DNA of 64,000 nucleotides from Centroberyx gerrardi. Lineage: Eukaryota; Chordata; Actinopteri; Beryciformes; Berycidae. The translations under genes and the position numbers were made by a program. The notes under the pieces were generated by a model, which saw nothing but the letters and a program-made list of their open reading frames with translations, ran no database searches and had not been told where the DNA came from. The stretch covers positions 12,876,572-12,940,571 of the forward strand of contig NC_136008.1 of the NCBI RefSeq assembly GCF_048128805.1, read 5' to 3'. Positions 45,503 through 58,548 of the stretch are shown here, one piece after another (the first letter of the stretch is position 1; every line of letters starts with the position of its first letter).

Positions 45503-46471
45503 GCGCACAAAAGGAGAGCAGTAGTAGCACGCAAGCAGCACGCCGGCCATATCCAGCCGAGATTGGACCAGGGAGGGATGGCCTAATTGAAAGACACAGC
45601 AAATCAAGGAGACGACTGGGATGGAAGAGAGACAGAGAGATAGAGGGGGGTGGAGGAACTGAGAGATGCATCAACTGACTCGATAAACTGACATGACAGT
45701 TAGAGTGAGAGGGGGAGGGATGGTGAAAGAAGGGGAAAGAGTGGGATAGTAGTGAGGAGAGAGGATAGGAATGGAGTTGGACTGGATCTGTTGGAAAACT
45801 GAAGAAAAGGAAAAACTGAAATAAAGACTGCATCCTTCTACAAGTCAGTGGGTTCAACAGAGATGTAACCGCAACTAGGCCTTCTACTGAGAACTAGTGG
45901 ACTAAAACATTGATTCACCTTAGGGACCAGTATCCCTTGGGGGACGAGGTGACAGAGGCTACGACAGGAGGAAGTGACTGTGGTTACTACTCTGAATCAT
46001 GAAACCACTCTCTCCAGTCAGAGCTTGTACTACAACAGGATATTCCTATAGTAAGAGTAGTACAGCAGTGATTCCCAGAGAAATGTTTGAGAGGCCACTG
46101 GAGCAGCACTGAGAACTTGTAAAGCTCTCCATTGAAACCAATAGGAATGAACTGTTTCAGATGGGCTGGCTGCTGCTCTTTCCAGGACGGCCCATCCTGA
46201 TTATTCAATGGTAACTGATGCACAGTACGTACTGCATTAGGCCTGGCTCAGCATATCAGATAATGACCCACAGAACGGTTAGCAGAGTACATTATCATTC
46301 ACACAGCAGTGGAACGGGCTATTTACATGGCATTATGGAAGTATCATTACATAATAATTACATACAAATGAGATGATTGATTCCTAAATGAGATATCTTC
46401 CATTTGAAAACACCCAATCTTACAATACTGTTAATGGTATGAAAGCAAATTAGTTATTAGCTATCTTAAGA

Positions 46472-46628
46472 CCTTTTTTTTTATTATTATTTTTTAGGCA
46501 TTTTTCTGCTTTATTGACAGAGATAGTGTGAGGGAGAGACAGGAAGGTATGGGAGAGAGAGAGGGGAGGACATGCAGCAAATGGCCGCGGGCTGGACTCG
46601 AACCCGGGTCGCTGCGGGAAGGACTGAG

Positions 46629-46685
<57 letters not shown>

Positions 46686-46700
46686 AGCCACCAGGGCGCC
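46472..46700 (-). mobile_element. tRNA-derived SINE with 11-bp target duplication
   Basis: On the minus strand the element begins GGCGCCCTGGTGGCTCACCG, an A-box-like promoter, and carries the B box GGGTTCGAGTCC (plus-strand 46594-46605). It ends in an A/T-rich tail. It is flanked by CTATCTTAAGA at 46461-46471 and 46701-46711, a target-site duplication typical of LINE-driven retroposition. A TA repeat of about 50 bp (46631-46680) separates the A and B boxes, where a tRNA anticodon arm would be. It lies in the first myh14 intron. Confidence 0.82.
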
Positions 46701-48723
46701 CTATCTTAAGATCTTTTGTTATAAGATTAATAAGAAGCTAAGGAAGCTAAGGAAGGATAGGATCATCAGAATATGTGAAATTTTAAGTCCTGAATTTCAA
46801 GTGGGAAACTATTTTGGAATTAAATCCTCCTCATTGTAACCTTGATAAGATGATATTGCATGTCGATGCTTGAGAGATGTTGATTGATTAAATCACGGAT
46901 TGCCTGAATGATGAGCTAGCTGATAAAGTATCGATATTAAAATCAATATGTCATTGATCATTATGGTAATCACAGCTGGGCTTTACAGAGGCACAACAAG
47001 ACAAAAGGCCTCCTTATGGAAACACTGCAGGATTATACGGGTGAACGACATGGTTTGAGTCCCAGCGAGAGTCAACCCCAGACAGGCAGGTATTGTGCCG
47101 CCCTGCCTGCTGTGTGTAAACTATTAGGCGTCTCCATGCCTCGGCAGGTATGTCATCTGGCCTGATTCCTGCTGTGCCTCAGTCTGTCTGTCCATGACAG
47201 GCCCGGTCCCCAACACTGCTGTCACCATACCTGTAACTATAGTTTTACTAAGGGTGTAGAAGAGTCACCCTAACAAAAGAGTAGCCACCACCCAGCTAGT
47301 CACACATCTGGAAAATGTATGATACATCAATGGCATAAAGCACCTATCATCTCTTCTCCAATATGAATTACAAATCCAACATGAATCTAATAGGAGAAAC
47401 AACATGATTACACAACAGTGAATCAAAAATACCCAAAGAGGAGAGAATTACAATATGCAGGGAGATGTTTTAAGGTATCTATCTATCACAGTTTAATAGT
47501 TACAGTCATGGGCCATTTGTTATAACCAACACTCCTATGAGCATGTGACATGAAGGCCTATTCATTTCCTCACAATACAATCCTATTCCTAAATCAGCAT
47601 TAACAAAGGTTACACAAGTCTTTGTTTGTGGGGGCTTGGCATACTGACAGACTGAGTTTTGCACTGAGAATGCCTTAGATGCTGTATGATGTTGAACCAC
47701 ATCAATGTGAATGGTTCCTCTCAACAAAGTCTTAACACAGACACATCCACAGATCTTGCAGGTTGCTGCATTACAGCCTGGCTGACCAGCAGACCCGTCC
47801 AGCAGCAGCTAGAGGTGCCAAAACCTGCTAGACTGCTCTCTTCCATAGCAACACCCTGGACACCAGCAGCACAGACAATACCTCCAGAGTTTGAACGGAG
47901 GTCATTCACTGCGGGGGGTCGTGTCGTGTGTGTGGGTGTGTGTGTGAGTGTGTGTGTGTGTGTAAATGTGTGGGTTCCCTGCGCGTGACCGTGCGCGTGT
48001 TAAGGGGTGGGGGAGCTGGAGACGCCTTTTCTTTAGTCTTTGATGCAAACTGCAACGAGCCAGTGGTGAGATTGTGGCAACTGCGCACGAATCAGGCAGT
48101 GGAGAGAGGTGACATTATGCCCACGACCATAATTACAGTGCGTCTGCAATAGCTGCGGCATGACTCCTATAAATCACCTGCATTAGGCTGTAGCTCTGGC
48201 ACAAACCCTGACAAACGCAACCACACCTTGAACATGAGGGATAAATGATCACATTAACAGCAGCCCAGGGCCCCAAACATTAATTGAGTCAATAAACCGC
48301 ATGCAGATGGCAGCCCCAAAACCTAGCCCCTTTAACTGGGGATAATAGCCAGATTATTATTATTATTAGACCGATTATTATTATTATTACTAGCATCATC
48401 AATTGCACAAAGGTCACAGTATACATAGGAATTATATGGGGCGAGCCCTTTATAATATGGCCATCAGCCAGACAGTGTTTTTCCCTTGCCAGACTTCTAC
48501 AGCCAGGTCATCTCGATGTAAGCCTCTGATCGAGGGCGGACATGGAGATCAAACCAGTACGCCTCTTGTACCCCCACAGTTTCATTTTTAGGCGTTATGC
48601 CACCCGCATTTAGACTAACCTAGCGAGGTTAGCCTACCCCACTGAAATATGATACGTCGCCGTTCAGGATATTACACTGGCTATTTACGAGTGGATTAGA
48701 GAATAGGTAATTAAATCTCTCAC

Positions 48724-48900
48724 CTTCAGAATCCTCTCTGAAACGGGAATAAGGCTAGGGTGCGAGGAAAAACGGAATGGGGCTGTATCTTGGTTTTTCC
48801 TGCCTGATAGGTGTGTACCGCATATGCGGCTTTTATCATTGCACCGCTCTCCCAGTGAAGCCGCACACACTTCTTCAGTGAGAATAAAATAGACAGAGGA
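48724..48900 (-). promoter_or_regulatory. myh14: Candidate myh14 5' noncoding exon
   Basis: A minus-strand donor TCTGAAG followed by GTGAGAGA ends a possible untranslated first exon at 48724. It lies 3.5 kb upstream of the acceptor (45261) of the start-codon exon and directly downstream of the CCAAT-rich promoter stretch. Confidence 0.5.
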
Positions 48901-48942
48901 GTGAGGGCAAGGCGAAGGCTTCGGCCCAGACGAAGCGCTTCC

Positions 48943-49540
48943 GGCTAATGGGCCAATCAGGTGAGAGGAGACGGTTTTTAGTCACGCCTCAGAGAAAAAG
49001 AAGTCCAATTAAAATCTACAACCGGGCCGTAGACCCGCCTTATGAATACGACGAAAACACTCCGCCTTCTAGCTGGCATGAAAAGGGAACGGCGACCAAT
49101 GAGCTTTGCGGTAGCACAAAAATCCCCGGCCGTAACCAATGGCAGCAGACGTAAGGCGGGACTGGATGTAATCGACGTGTCAAAAGGCCAATTGTAGCAG
49201 TGCAGCAGGTGCCCATGCAACACGCTCGCGCTACGGTAGAGAGATTTGCGCGCTCTTTGTTGACGTCTGTCGCGGCAAGCATCCGCTAGACACAGATCTG
49301 AGATCGGTTTTGTATGACTCCCCCCGCTGAAAACAACCGGCGGTGTGGCTGGGATGATCTGACTCCAGGCGCGTGCGTACCGTACAGGCCGTACGACTGC
49401 ACAGAAAACCCCGAGCGACCAGCAAGAGGCAGCCGCCCCAGATTCTCTAATAGATCTGTCTCCAGGCCGCCTAAAGGATCCTGGGGCTGATGTCGGGCTA
49501 AAAGTGAAACAGTAGGTGCGAAAGGTGAGTTAGGTTTTGC
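48943..49540. promoter_or_regulatory. CCAAT-box cluster, likely myh14 promoter
   Basis: A CpG-rich stretch carries five CCAAT boxes on the plus strand at 48953, 49005, 49096, 49136 and 49188, spaced about 40-90 bp. Such clusters bind NF-Y and are frequent in GC-rich, often bidirectional promoters. Minus-strand output would be myh14. On the plus strand, GCGAAAG followed by GTGAGTTAG at 49524 is a consensus donor that could end the first exon of an opposite transcript. Confidence 0.55.
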
Positions 49541-52500
49541 TCATTGACCCGTCCGTCCCTAACGAAAAATCACTATGGAATTTCTAGAATATCCCTATAG
49601 GGACTTTAAGTGTGTCTGCGGTACCCAATAGTGGGTTTATAATGACCTCATCACTTTGTGGTAAAGTTTATTAGTATCTCCTATGTCCCTGCTTATCATT
49701 TTGCTAAGATAGCCCATTTTGTAGACTATAGCATTCCTCTAAATTTATTACAGGATTAGGTATACTATAGTTCTTTTTTCGTAAGGTGTGTTACTCTTCT
49801 GGTGATAAGCAATCAGGCTCAATGATGTGTGACTGATGTGTGAAAGGATGTCTGAGGTCCTCTAGGGTCCAGTGATGGGGACTAGTTTCACTACATGCAA
49901 TTAAACTAGTAGTTTAGCTACATTTTGCAGTATCTTGGTGGTATAGTTTAACTAAATTTAAATTTGGATAGTGTTTTATTAGGTTTACTACTTTTTTGAA
50001 GCATAGTTAACTACTGAAACTACCAACTATTTTTGGCTATGAAAGGAAACTGCATTCTTTCTTTGACAAACCCAGATTGGGTTATTTGGTTTGTGTTTCA
50101 GTCCAGACTCTAATTCCTGGCAGGCAGCTGTTGGAGTGAGGGCATTATAAACACAGTTAACTTTCAATGCAATTTTTTTGTTAACATCCTAATCAGTGTC
50201 ATTTTTACAGTCATATGATTTTGTATCATATGACATTGAAGACACTATTTCTCACAAAGTAGTTTGAACTATCTTTTCTAAGTAACGTTAGTTAACAAAA
50301 GCATATTTCTCTTGAGGGGTTTGTCCAACTTCCAAGATGAAGTAGTGGCTTGTAAAACTACAGTATACTTTCAAAGTAAATTCTCTCAACACTAGAGATG
50401 CAGACAAAGTTGGTGCACAACAGTAATAAATTACACTTAGTGAGATCATCTAAATTACATTTTTAAAATGGTCAGTAGTCTTGTGACATCCATGCCACAA
50501 GGAGAATAAATAAAAGAACCACCAATAATGTCAATCCCTGTTTTATTTGCTCTTCAGCTCCATTCAGTTTCACTTGGAAGCGTTCTGTGCCACAAGCAGC
50601 TCTGAAATTACATTTCAGTTACAACAGAGAAGGGGTTTTACATTATCTGTAGAAAAAATGACAGACGAAAGGAAGCTACAGTTTTTACTGGTTTCATCTT
50701 ATTACAGTTTACTGATTTGTGCAGTATACATTTAAAAACACCTATGACCTGAAAAAATTGAGGACATATAGTGTGCGTCGTGAAACCTAAGCAACCAGGG
50801 GAATAATCAAATAATCCATCTGCCTATTTCTTTGTGGGGTGTTTAAAAAGCACTATCACAGCGGTTAAAGTGATGGTGCTCTAAGTTCAAGTTACATTCC
50901 ATGGAAGTGGAGGCAGGGAGGGAGAAATGACCAACCGTGTGGCCTATAAATAGAACATGGTGGTCATACAGGAGAGGTGTAAGGGAAGACACAAACATAG
51001 AATGTCATCAACACAAATTATAACAGATAAAACCTTATCAATACCACAAAACCCCCTGAGGTTACCATGGAATATCTTCTCATAAACTCAAGTGAAACAG
51101 TAGCAACATTGCTGCGCTGTTGCAGAGCGTAATCAGTGATATTTGTCTCCAAGAGTCATATATTGCTTCAGTGCAAAGAACAGGAACGAGTTCCCAGGTT
51201 GTGCGGCAGGCGGGCTGATTATTGGTCAACACTTTTTACCAAGTTGCACTCCTGACATTGAGTTAACAGTCACTGCCATTCCCAACTCTTTAGTAACCAA
51301 AACACTTGTACAAATATTCAGGTAGCAGAATTCACTGTAAATGAGTACAGAACCTAAAACAAAATGAAAGTAAAACAAACAGAAATGTACAAGATGCAAT
51401 GTAATATAACCAAAAATCACAACTATTGCATAGCCTACAGTATAATACCGCTAAACCATCTTTATGGTATCAGTGCATCTTAATATAGAGGCAACCCAAT
51501 CATTGAGCAGATTCACAGTAACTACTTTGCATGGACACTTTTGTCTAATTAGTGCAATGCGTTGTAAATGTTAAGGTGTAGAATTACATCATTCAAAATA
51601 AAGCCACACAATACAAAATAAGGTTTAAGTATACCTTAAACATAAATCAGACTACACTGCTGCAGATGAAGGGCTAGTTACAAAAACTCCAGTTTGTTTT
51701 GAAGGCACCACCCGTTATACTGTTCTCACATTTTGTGAGAGAAACCAACTGAAGCACAGCATTAAAACTGAGAGAGTAGGTCAACACATAGTTTTATGAC
51801 CAGAGATAAATAATTCTGTAGAGAGCTGAATGTTGCAGAGTTTCCAGTTCATTCCTCTGCCACTTGTGCAGACTTCAGACACCTCTTTATTCTCAGAGCT
51901 GTAGAAATAGTGAGCAGACTATCATCAACACGTCTCCCACTCTTACAGTTCAGCTGATGTTTGAGGTGACTGCAGGCCTTCGGTGCATTTACATTGCTCA
52001 TGAAAGCAACCTCTTTCCCTTTGGATTCAGTAGCAACCTCAAATGGTCAGCCAAGTGCCAAGACACTTTCAAGATTATCATAACAAAGCTCAATAGCTAA
52101 CTACTAAAATCCAAAAGTGACATAGCAACACAATACATTTTAGTTGATTTCACAATACAGAACATGCATAAAAAGATATTAGTGTAATAAAGAATATCTG
52201 ATCTGGACATAAGTAACCATAGCTTACATCCTCAGCACAGTTCTCATATCACTGCTGTGATTTGAAAATGACTAACTATAAATGCTTCCCGTGCCCACAT
52301 GGCACTCAACTGAACACAAAGTGTTAGATTAAATAAAGCAAATGTTATGGTCAGTAAGTATCTTTTGCATTACACATAGAAAAACAGCAACATACAGTAC
52401 ATTATGTGTAAAAGAAACAGCTTAAAACCGCTGCTCGTTTTCAGCTGTTTCTCCACATTGATTTTGTTATGCATTGGCTCTAACAAGCAGCCTATTACTC

Positions 52501-53237
52501 AGTGGAAGACTCAACAGCCCCCAGGCTCAAACTATCACAAATTGTGCGCTATCCTTACTTACCATAAGAGATAAAAACATTCAAATGACAAATCAAAATT
52601 AAAGAGAACAGAGTGGAACACATTCCTCGGCTGTACCTCAGTAAGTACTTTACCATCAATTACATACAGAAGTCACCTCCAATGGATTTCAACAACAAGT
52701 GCAGTTTAAGGTTAGAGCCATGGCGGGGCGCTGTTGTATATCCTGCTAGGCAGGCGTGAGCGCCAGATGAGCCTGCTGTGGTAGTGATGGGCCGGTTCTG
52801 AGACTCGGCAGACAAGTTTTTAATGATTCTGAAAGATTGCCAGGTCCAATAAGCCAACTAGGTCAGTGTAGTAACCCGTCCCCCCATTAGACTGACCCCA
52901 AACATCCCAATGTTGCTGTCTCTCTGTTTCTCTCTCTATCCGTCTCCTGTCTAGTTCTATGTGTCTAGCTTCTATTCTGTGCTCCAGTACCAATCTAGAC
53001 CTTTCACTGACTAAATCACCTAAACTTTCTCTCTCTTTGCCAACTTTTTAAAAGAAAATTCTAATGGACATCCTGACCTACTCCTATTCAGGGGCTTTCT
53101 TCTCTGTCTATTACCATTGCGAACAATGTCGCTCTCTATCTCTATTCCTGACAGCTTTGTTCATGGCCTTTTCTACCTTCTACGCCTGTTTCTCCAAGTC
53201 TGCCCATGTCTACCTGTCTAACCCTCTCTTTGTACCC
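49541..53237. other. Spacer and probable kcnj14 3' UTR
   Basis: No protein-coding gene was recognised. A minus-strand AATAAA lies at 50542-50547 and could end a long kcnj14 3' UTR of about 2.7 kb. The stretch 49870-50050, rich in CTAGTTT/TAGTTTAACTA words, looks like a degraded repeat. Confidence 0.4.
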
Positions 53238-56200
53238 TTACTTCCTGTGGACTCCTGGGTCCATTTCCCGTCTCCTCTCCCTTGAGGCCCCCTCTCCCAC
53301 AAGGTCAGTTGTGGGGATGTTCTGACCCGACAGCCGTCGGGTCAGGGGGGAGAGGCTGTTGGGGTCACGGCCTGGGTCGTCGTCAGGGGAGACGAGCTGC
53401 AGAGCCACTTCGTTCTCATAGCAGAATGACGAGCGTGAGCCTTGAATGTACTTATTCTCGACCAACTCTTTAGCGCTGCATGACGGTGTGCTGGGGATCT
53501 CGTATGTCCGATGGAATAACGAGTAGTCCACCTGGGAAACGGGAAGAAGGAAAGAATAAGAGGAAGATCGCTTACTTCACAAGACACATCCTATTTGTGC
53601 AGTAAAATCATTTAGCAAATATGCCCCTCCATATTATAGTGAAATAACAGTAGATACCACGTCACTGCAGACACAGCGATAAGGGGCTAAGGATCCATAT
53701 CTCCCCTGTAAATCTCTCTATCCTCCTTCTCTGACCTGGTAGCAGTCTTTCTTCTCAAAGAGCACTGGTTCGAAGCGGTGTCCCCAGAGGATCTCGGAGG
53801 CCAGGTAGGAGCTACGGCACTGTGTGGTCATGGCTGTGGCCTCTACCATGCCTTCTAGGATGACCACCACCTCCAGCTCAGAGTCGCCCTCCAGCATCTT
53901 GCGGTCCATCTCGAAGAAGGGCGACTCATCATCGATCTCGTGGACAATTGTCACCGGTGAGACCAAGAAGATGCGGTCGGTGCCAGTGTCAAAACCCACA
54001 TTGATGTCCATGTTGTCCAGCGGGAGGAACTCTCCCTCCGGTGTCACCCTTGGCTGAGAGCAGGTTGGGAATAGAGAGAATGAAAGACAGGTTGCTATTA
54101 AGTACATCAAATGTTCCACATTACATATTGTGATGTTAAACAATTGATTTTCACATGTAGGAAAATTATTATTAAATGGAAACTGCAAACGATTTCCAAT
54201 ATAAAACAGAAACAATAGCCAAAGGCAGGTAGGAGATGATCAGAAGTTCTACAATGGACCATGAAAATTAAACAATACTGAAAACTGAAATTGAGATTAT
54301 AAAAAAATCTGTGCCAGGATATATGAAAAAGGAGGGTGTTCTTCTAGTGGTTTATCAAAATTCAGATTCACTTGTCCTCACTCAAATGTCCCCAAAAATT
54401 CTTAAGTCCACAGGGGAAAAACATTTAAAAAAAAAGTTAATTTCTTACCCCAACCTAAAAGCTTAATACTTAGTTATTAAATTTAGCTGAATTTGGCTCC
54501 ACCAGTCTTCAGTAGTACTCCCCATGCTTAGGCTTATCATTCACCCAAACCTTTTTATGGAGCAATCTCCAGCCTCAGCACTGAGAAATGCATTTCTCTG
54601 ATCCCCACAAACTTAATCCCATCTGCCCTGAACTTTGATATGGCCATGCTATTAAGAGAGATCTAAATGTCTGTTTTAACCTCAATGTTCCACAGATATT
54701 GACCCTGTGGACAACTGTGGCAGCACACACGCACACACACACGCACAAAACATGCACACATGAACACAAACAAGGAAACGTGAAATTACCCACATAAGGC
54801 GAGACAAATGGGGTAAAGAGGACTATACAGGGAACACAATCAGCCAAACCCACATAGATACGCACAAGAGAAAATGAGATGACGAAGGACAATGGTTCTC
54901 AGTTAAAGAATTGTGGGCAAGTTAATCCATGGTAAATCTTCCTAACCCCTGAGGGAGAATAAAACAAGCTCTCATTAACTACGGTCCACAGAATACAGGC
55001 CAGATGGTCTCAGCGCTCTCTCTCTACTGCAACCCTTTTTTCGCTACTGCTCTCTCTCTCGCACTAGCAGCCTATCTTTTTTCTCTCATCGCTACCTCTG
55101 TTTACATTCCCCTGTCTCCTTTTCACCCTCCCCAAACCACTTCCTGACTTTATCTCTCACTATTCATATGGTCAAACAGTGTGCACCTTGCATGTGCATG
55201 AGTTGTTGGTCACTATTCTCCTTTTCTCTAAAATGAAATTCTTGTCTCTTTCATCACCACTACACTGTCTGACTTCTTTCCTTCCTTCACCTAGTCCAAC
55301 TCCCATCCCCAGCTTCTTACCTTCAGTAGTTGTGCTCGGACATGTGCTTCTACCAGGTGGCTCTTGCGTAGGTTTCCAACCCTCCACATCATACAGAGTT
55401 TCCCATCCCTCAGCGCCACCACAGCTGTGTCAGAGAACACCAGTGTCTCGTTGCGCTTCTTGGGCTTGGCAATCTTTGCCATGACCGCCCCGATGATGAA
55501 GGCGTCGATGATGCAGCCCACAATGCACTGCAAAACGACCGCCAGCACCGCCAGGGGGCACTCTTCGGTTACACTACGGAATCCGTAACCGATGGATGTC
55601 TGCGTCTCCAAGGAGAACAGAAAGGCCGCCATGAAACTGTTCACCTGAAGGAAACACGGCTCCTCAACCACTGCCTCTCTATCAGACTCTCCCCCAGCCC
55701 CGGACTCTCCTGTCCCTAGAGAGGCACTTGAACTGGGGGCAAGTCGAATGGAGAGGTCCCCATGCGCGGAGGCGATGAGCCAGAAGGCAAATCCAAAGAG
55801 CAGCCAGGAGAGAAGGAAGGAGAGGGTGAAGATGACCAGCATCCAGCGCCAGCGGATGTCCACACAGGTGGTGAAGAGGTCACTGAGGTACCGCTGGCCC
55901 CTCTCGCTCATGTTGACGAAGGTGACGTTGCAGCGTCCGTCCTTGCCCACAAAGCGCTGACGGGGCCGGCGGCTTGAGCGCCGGGTGGCTCGGCGGCTGG
56001 TAGTGGAGGGGGAAGATAGTGAATCCTGGTCCGACAAGCGGCCTTCCACTCTTCCTCCTACACTACGGCCAATCCCACTCCTTAGCCCTGAGCACATTCC
56101 TGCTCCTCTCACCCCGCCTTCTGCTCCTCCACCTCCCCCGACTGACTCTCCCACGGCACTCTGCCTCCGTGCATTGTTGGAGTTGCCCTGTAGAGGTAGA

Positions 56201-56376
56201 GCTTTGCCATTGCGGGCGTGGGCTGGGGAGGGGCTGGTGGGGCTTCCTGACCCCGCTGGGCTTCCCCCTGCCCTAGCCGTATCTGCAGCACTCTGTGCCA
56301 ACCTCATAACCTCCTCCTCCTCCACCGGCCCATCCACCACAGCACTGAAGCGGCGCTTTACACGCGCCGCTCCCAT
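53238..56376 (-). CDS. kcnj14: Inward-rectifier potassium channel Kir2.4, three coding exons
   Basis: This is a strongly rectifying K+ channel subunit of the plasma membrane that sets resting potential in neurons. Coding exons 55321-56376, 53736-54053 and 53238-53531 join in phase to 555 aa. Domains seen: slide-helix entry [15 protein letters not shown] (141-155), M1 at about 178-203, selectivity filter TSIGYG (260-265), M2 at about 275-300 with the rectification Asp291 (CIIDAF), PIP2-binding KPKKR, the cytoplasmic Kir domain with RVTPEGE and the FCYENE ER-export motif. The match to human KCNJ14 is strong ([26 protein letters not shown]). An in-frame TAG precedes the ATG by two codons. The N-terminus before RFVGKDG is about 140 residues, and the M1-pore loop has a Ser/Gly-rich insert, both longer than in human. 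The C-terminus lacks the S-E-I PDZ ligand of Kir2.1. Confidence 0.95.
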
Positions 56377-56388
56377 TACGCACTATGT

Positions 56389-58548
56389 ATTCTCCTCAGT
56401 CTTAAAAAAATGCACAATTATTCAGTATTCCTTGAGGTGCCTTGATTTGATATTACTGTAGAAATTGAACTTTTTCCGCCCTGGAATGAAATTTCAAGTT
56501 ACACCCTTGATACAGAGAGGGAATCAAGTTATGTATGGTATTGATAAAAACAATCAGTCTTTCACTGTTTATGGTAAAAAAGCATCCTTCTTATGGGGAG
56601 ATGCCGGCAAATCCATGATAGCCAATGGTAACTAGAGGAAAATTCCATCCAAGACCATTGGTCAGTCACTTGTGTCCTTTCACCCACTTGTGGTGAAGTT
56701 GTTTCCGAGTACAGTCTTTCTTTTCAGTGATAGATCCCTCAGCAAACAATAAAGGGGGATTTCTTGAAGTAGGTCCACAGATATATTCATTAATAACCAA
56801 TGTCCTTAAAACATACTCACTGAAGTCAGCAAACTGTGTTGAGGAAGGATGTCACACAACAATGGTCCAGAGAGTCAAAATTTGTGACCCCAAGTTTGCA
56901 AGCATTGTAGGATTGACAAGGGGGAGTGGGGAAGCTGTGACCTCAACAGACACTAAAAGAGCATGCGGGATAGGTTCTCTTCGGTTTAAAACAATGGCAG
57001 GGAAACCCTAAGCAGGCTACATCATTTGAAAAGAAGCTAAGAGTTGACAATACAATGGAGTAGGAGTAAGGAGACAGTATAAGGATATACAACCCATTAC
57101 AGAATACCTTGTAATAGCCTATATTTTAACAAGATGCAAATTAGGAATATAGTCAGACAGAAAACGGTTCAAGAACACATCCAAGGTAGGCTTCAGTCCA
57201 ACAGTGGAAGATATAATTCAACTGTTTCTACCATGCAGTATAGAGCAAGCAAAAGAACATGCTGTTTCTTACGGTCAAAGCTCTTCATAGCTTCACAACC
57301 CCTTGGTATGGTCATGAGGAAACATAGACAGTACATTGGTTTCAATACATCACAGATATGTTGATGTTAGTTAATGGTATACTTTTTTTTTCTTGGACCA
57401 AACCATTGAATATAGGTCCCGATGTTTTAATGGGCAAAAATGTAGATAATGTAATGTGCAGACTCACTCAATGTCCCTGTCTCAGTTGACTTAAACCAGT
57501 CTTGTACCTGTTGCAGTGAAGTCTTCGTCAGAGAAATGTCACTTTTGCCTGACAAGAGGGCCCCAACTCAAACTCCCATGTTTTGTTTACTGTTGCCTGT
57601 TCCCTCAGGTCACTGCTTTTACAATTGGACATTCTGTTCCTAAGGGTCTGTATATCTGTTTGATGGCCATTGTCAATTTGGTGAAAACACGTTTCTTATA
57701 CTGACTGTTGTGTGGATTATATAAACTTCAACTATGCTGCTGTTAGCAATCAACTGCAACAGTCAATCTCTGATGAAACTTAACTATGGATTACCTTTGT
57801 GAAACATACACATCCCTTCATACACAGCAGACTTATCCTTCATTACAGCTGCAGTTGAGAAATCTCCTATGCCTAACAGATCACAAGAGGAGGGGAGGAA
57901 AACAAGAGCAACAGGGAGTGAAACAGACAGAGAGAAAGAAATTACTTGGCTCTACCTCTGGCATTGCTTAGAGATCAATTTTGTGAATTTCACATGCATA
58001 TTTTCGCTACAAAACCAAGACAAGTATAGTAAGAGATTTATGATTATGGAGGGAGCAGGAAAGTGCACCAGTCACCTGAGGACGTCCTCTATGCTTCTCT
58101 GTAGGTCAGAGGTCAAAGTTGAGAGATCATATCTAGTCCAGGAAGGAGAAGAGCTGAGAACTTAGTTGGTTGAAACAGTAACTGGCTTTGTGGGATCTAG
58201 TCTCTTACTCAGCATCCCTGTTTAAACCAGATTGCCCACTTCAAACAATGACAACAAAGCTACCTGAGAATCAGAAATCAGAGAAATTTCCCCTAAACAA
58301 GAGAGCAGATAATCATATGTTGGTGCAATATGCAAATAAGGACATGCAATAGAAACTGAAAAGGAAACCTTTAAGAAAAGGTAGTAATTTCCTAAAAAAC
58401 ATGCATGTGCATGCAAAATTCCTTGATATAAAGAAATATTTCTATCAAACTGAGAGGATAGGCAGTCAAAAAAAGCACAAGGCAAGGTCTAAGTGCAAAT
58501 ATATATGAGCGTGAAAATAGAAGGTATGTTTGCAGTGTTAGTATTTAC
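56389..58548. other. kcnj14 upstream region or first intron
   Basis: No coding sequence was recognised on either strand in these 2.2 kb. The short plus-strand open frames show no domain or conserved motif and run antisense to the presumed kcnj14 5' region. Confidence 0.4.

Noticed and set aside
45426-45857. 143-codon minus-strand frame upstream of the myh14 start exon
   Set aside because: Ser/Pro/Phe-rich translation of a CT-rich intron and a CA microsatellite; no conserved domain.
46594-46690. Functional tRNA gene
   Set aside because: A and B boxes belong to a SINE with target duplication and a TA insertion; no cloverleaf can form.
57786-58165. Plus-strand open frames near 57.8-58.2 kb
   Set aside because: No motif, no splice context and no similarity that I can recognise; they lie in the presumed kcnj14 upstream region.
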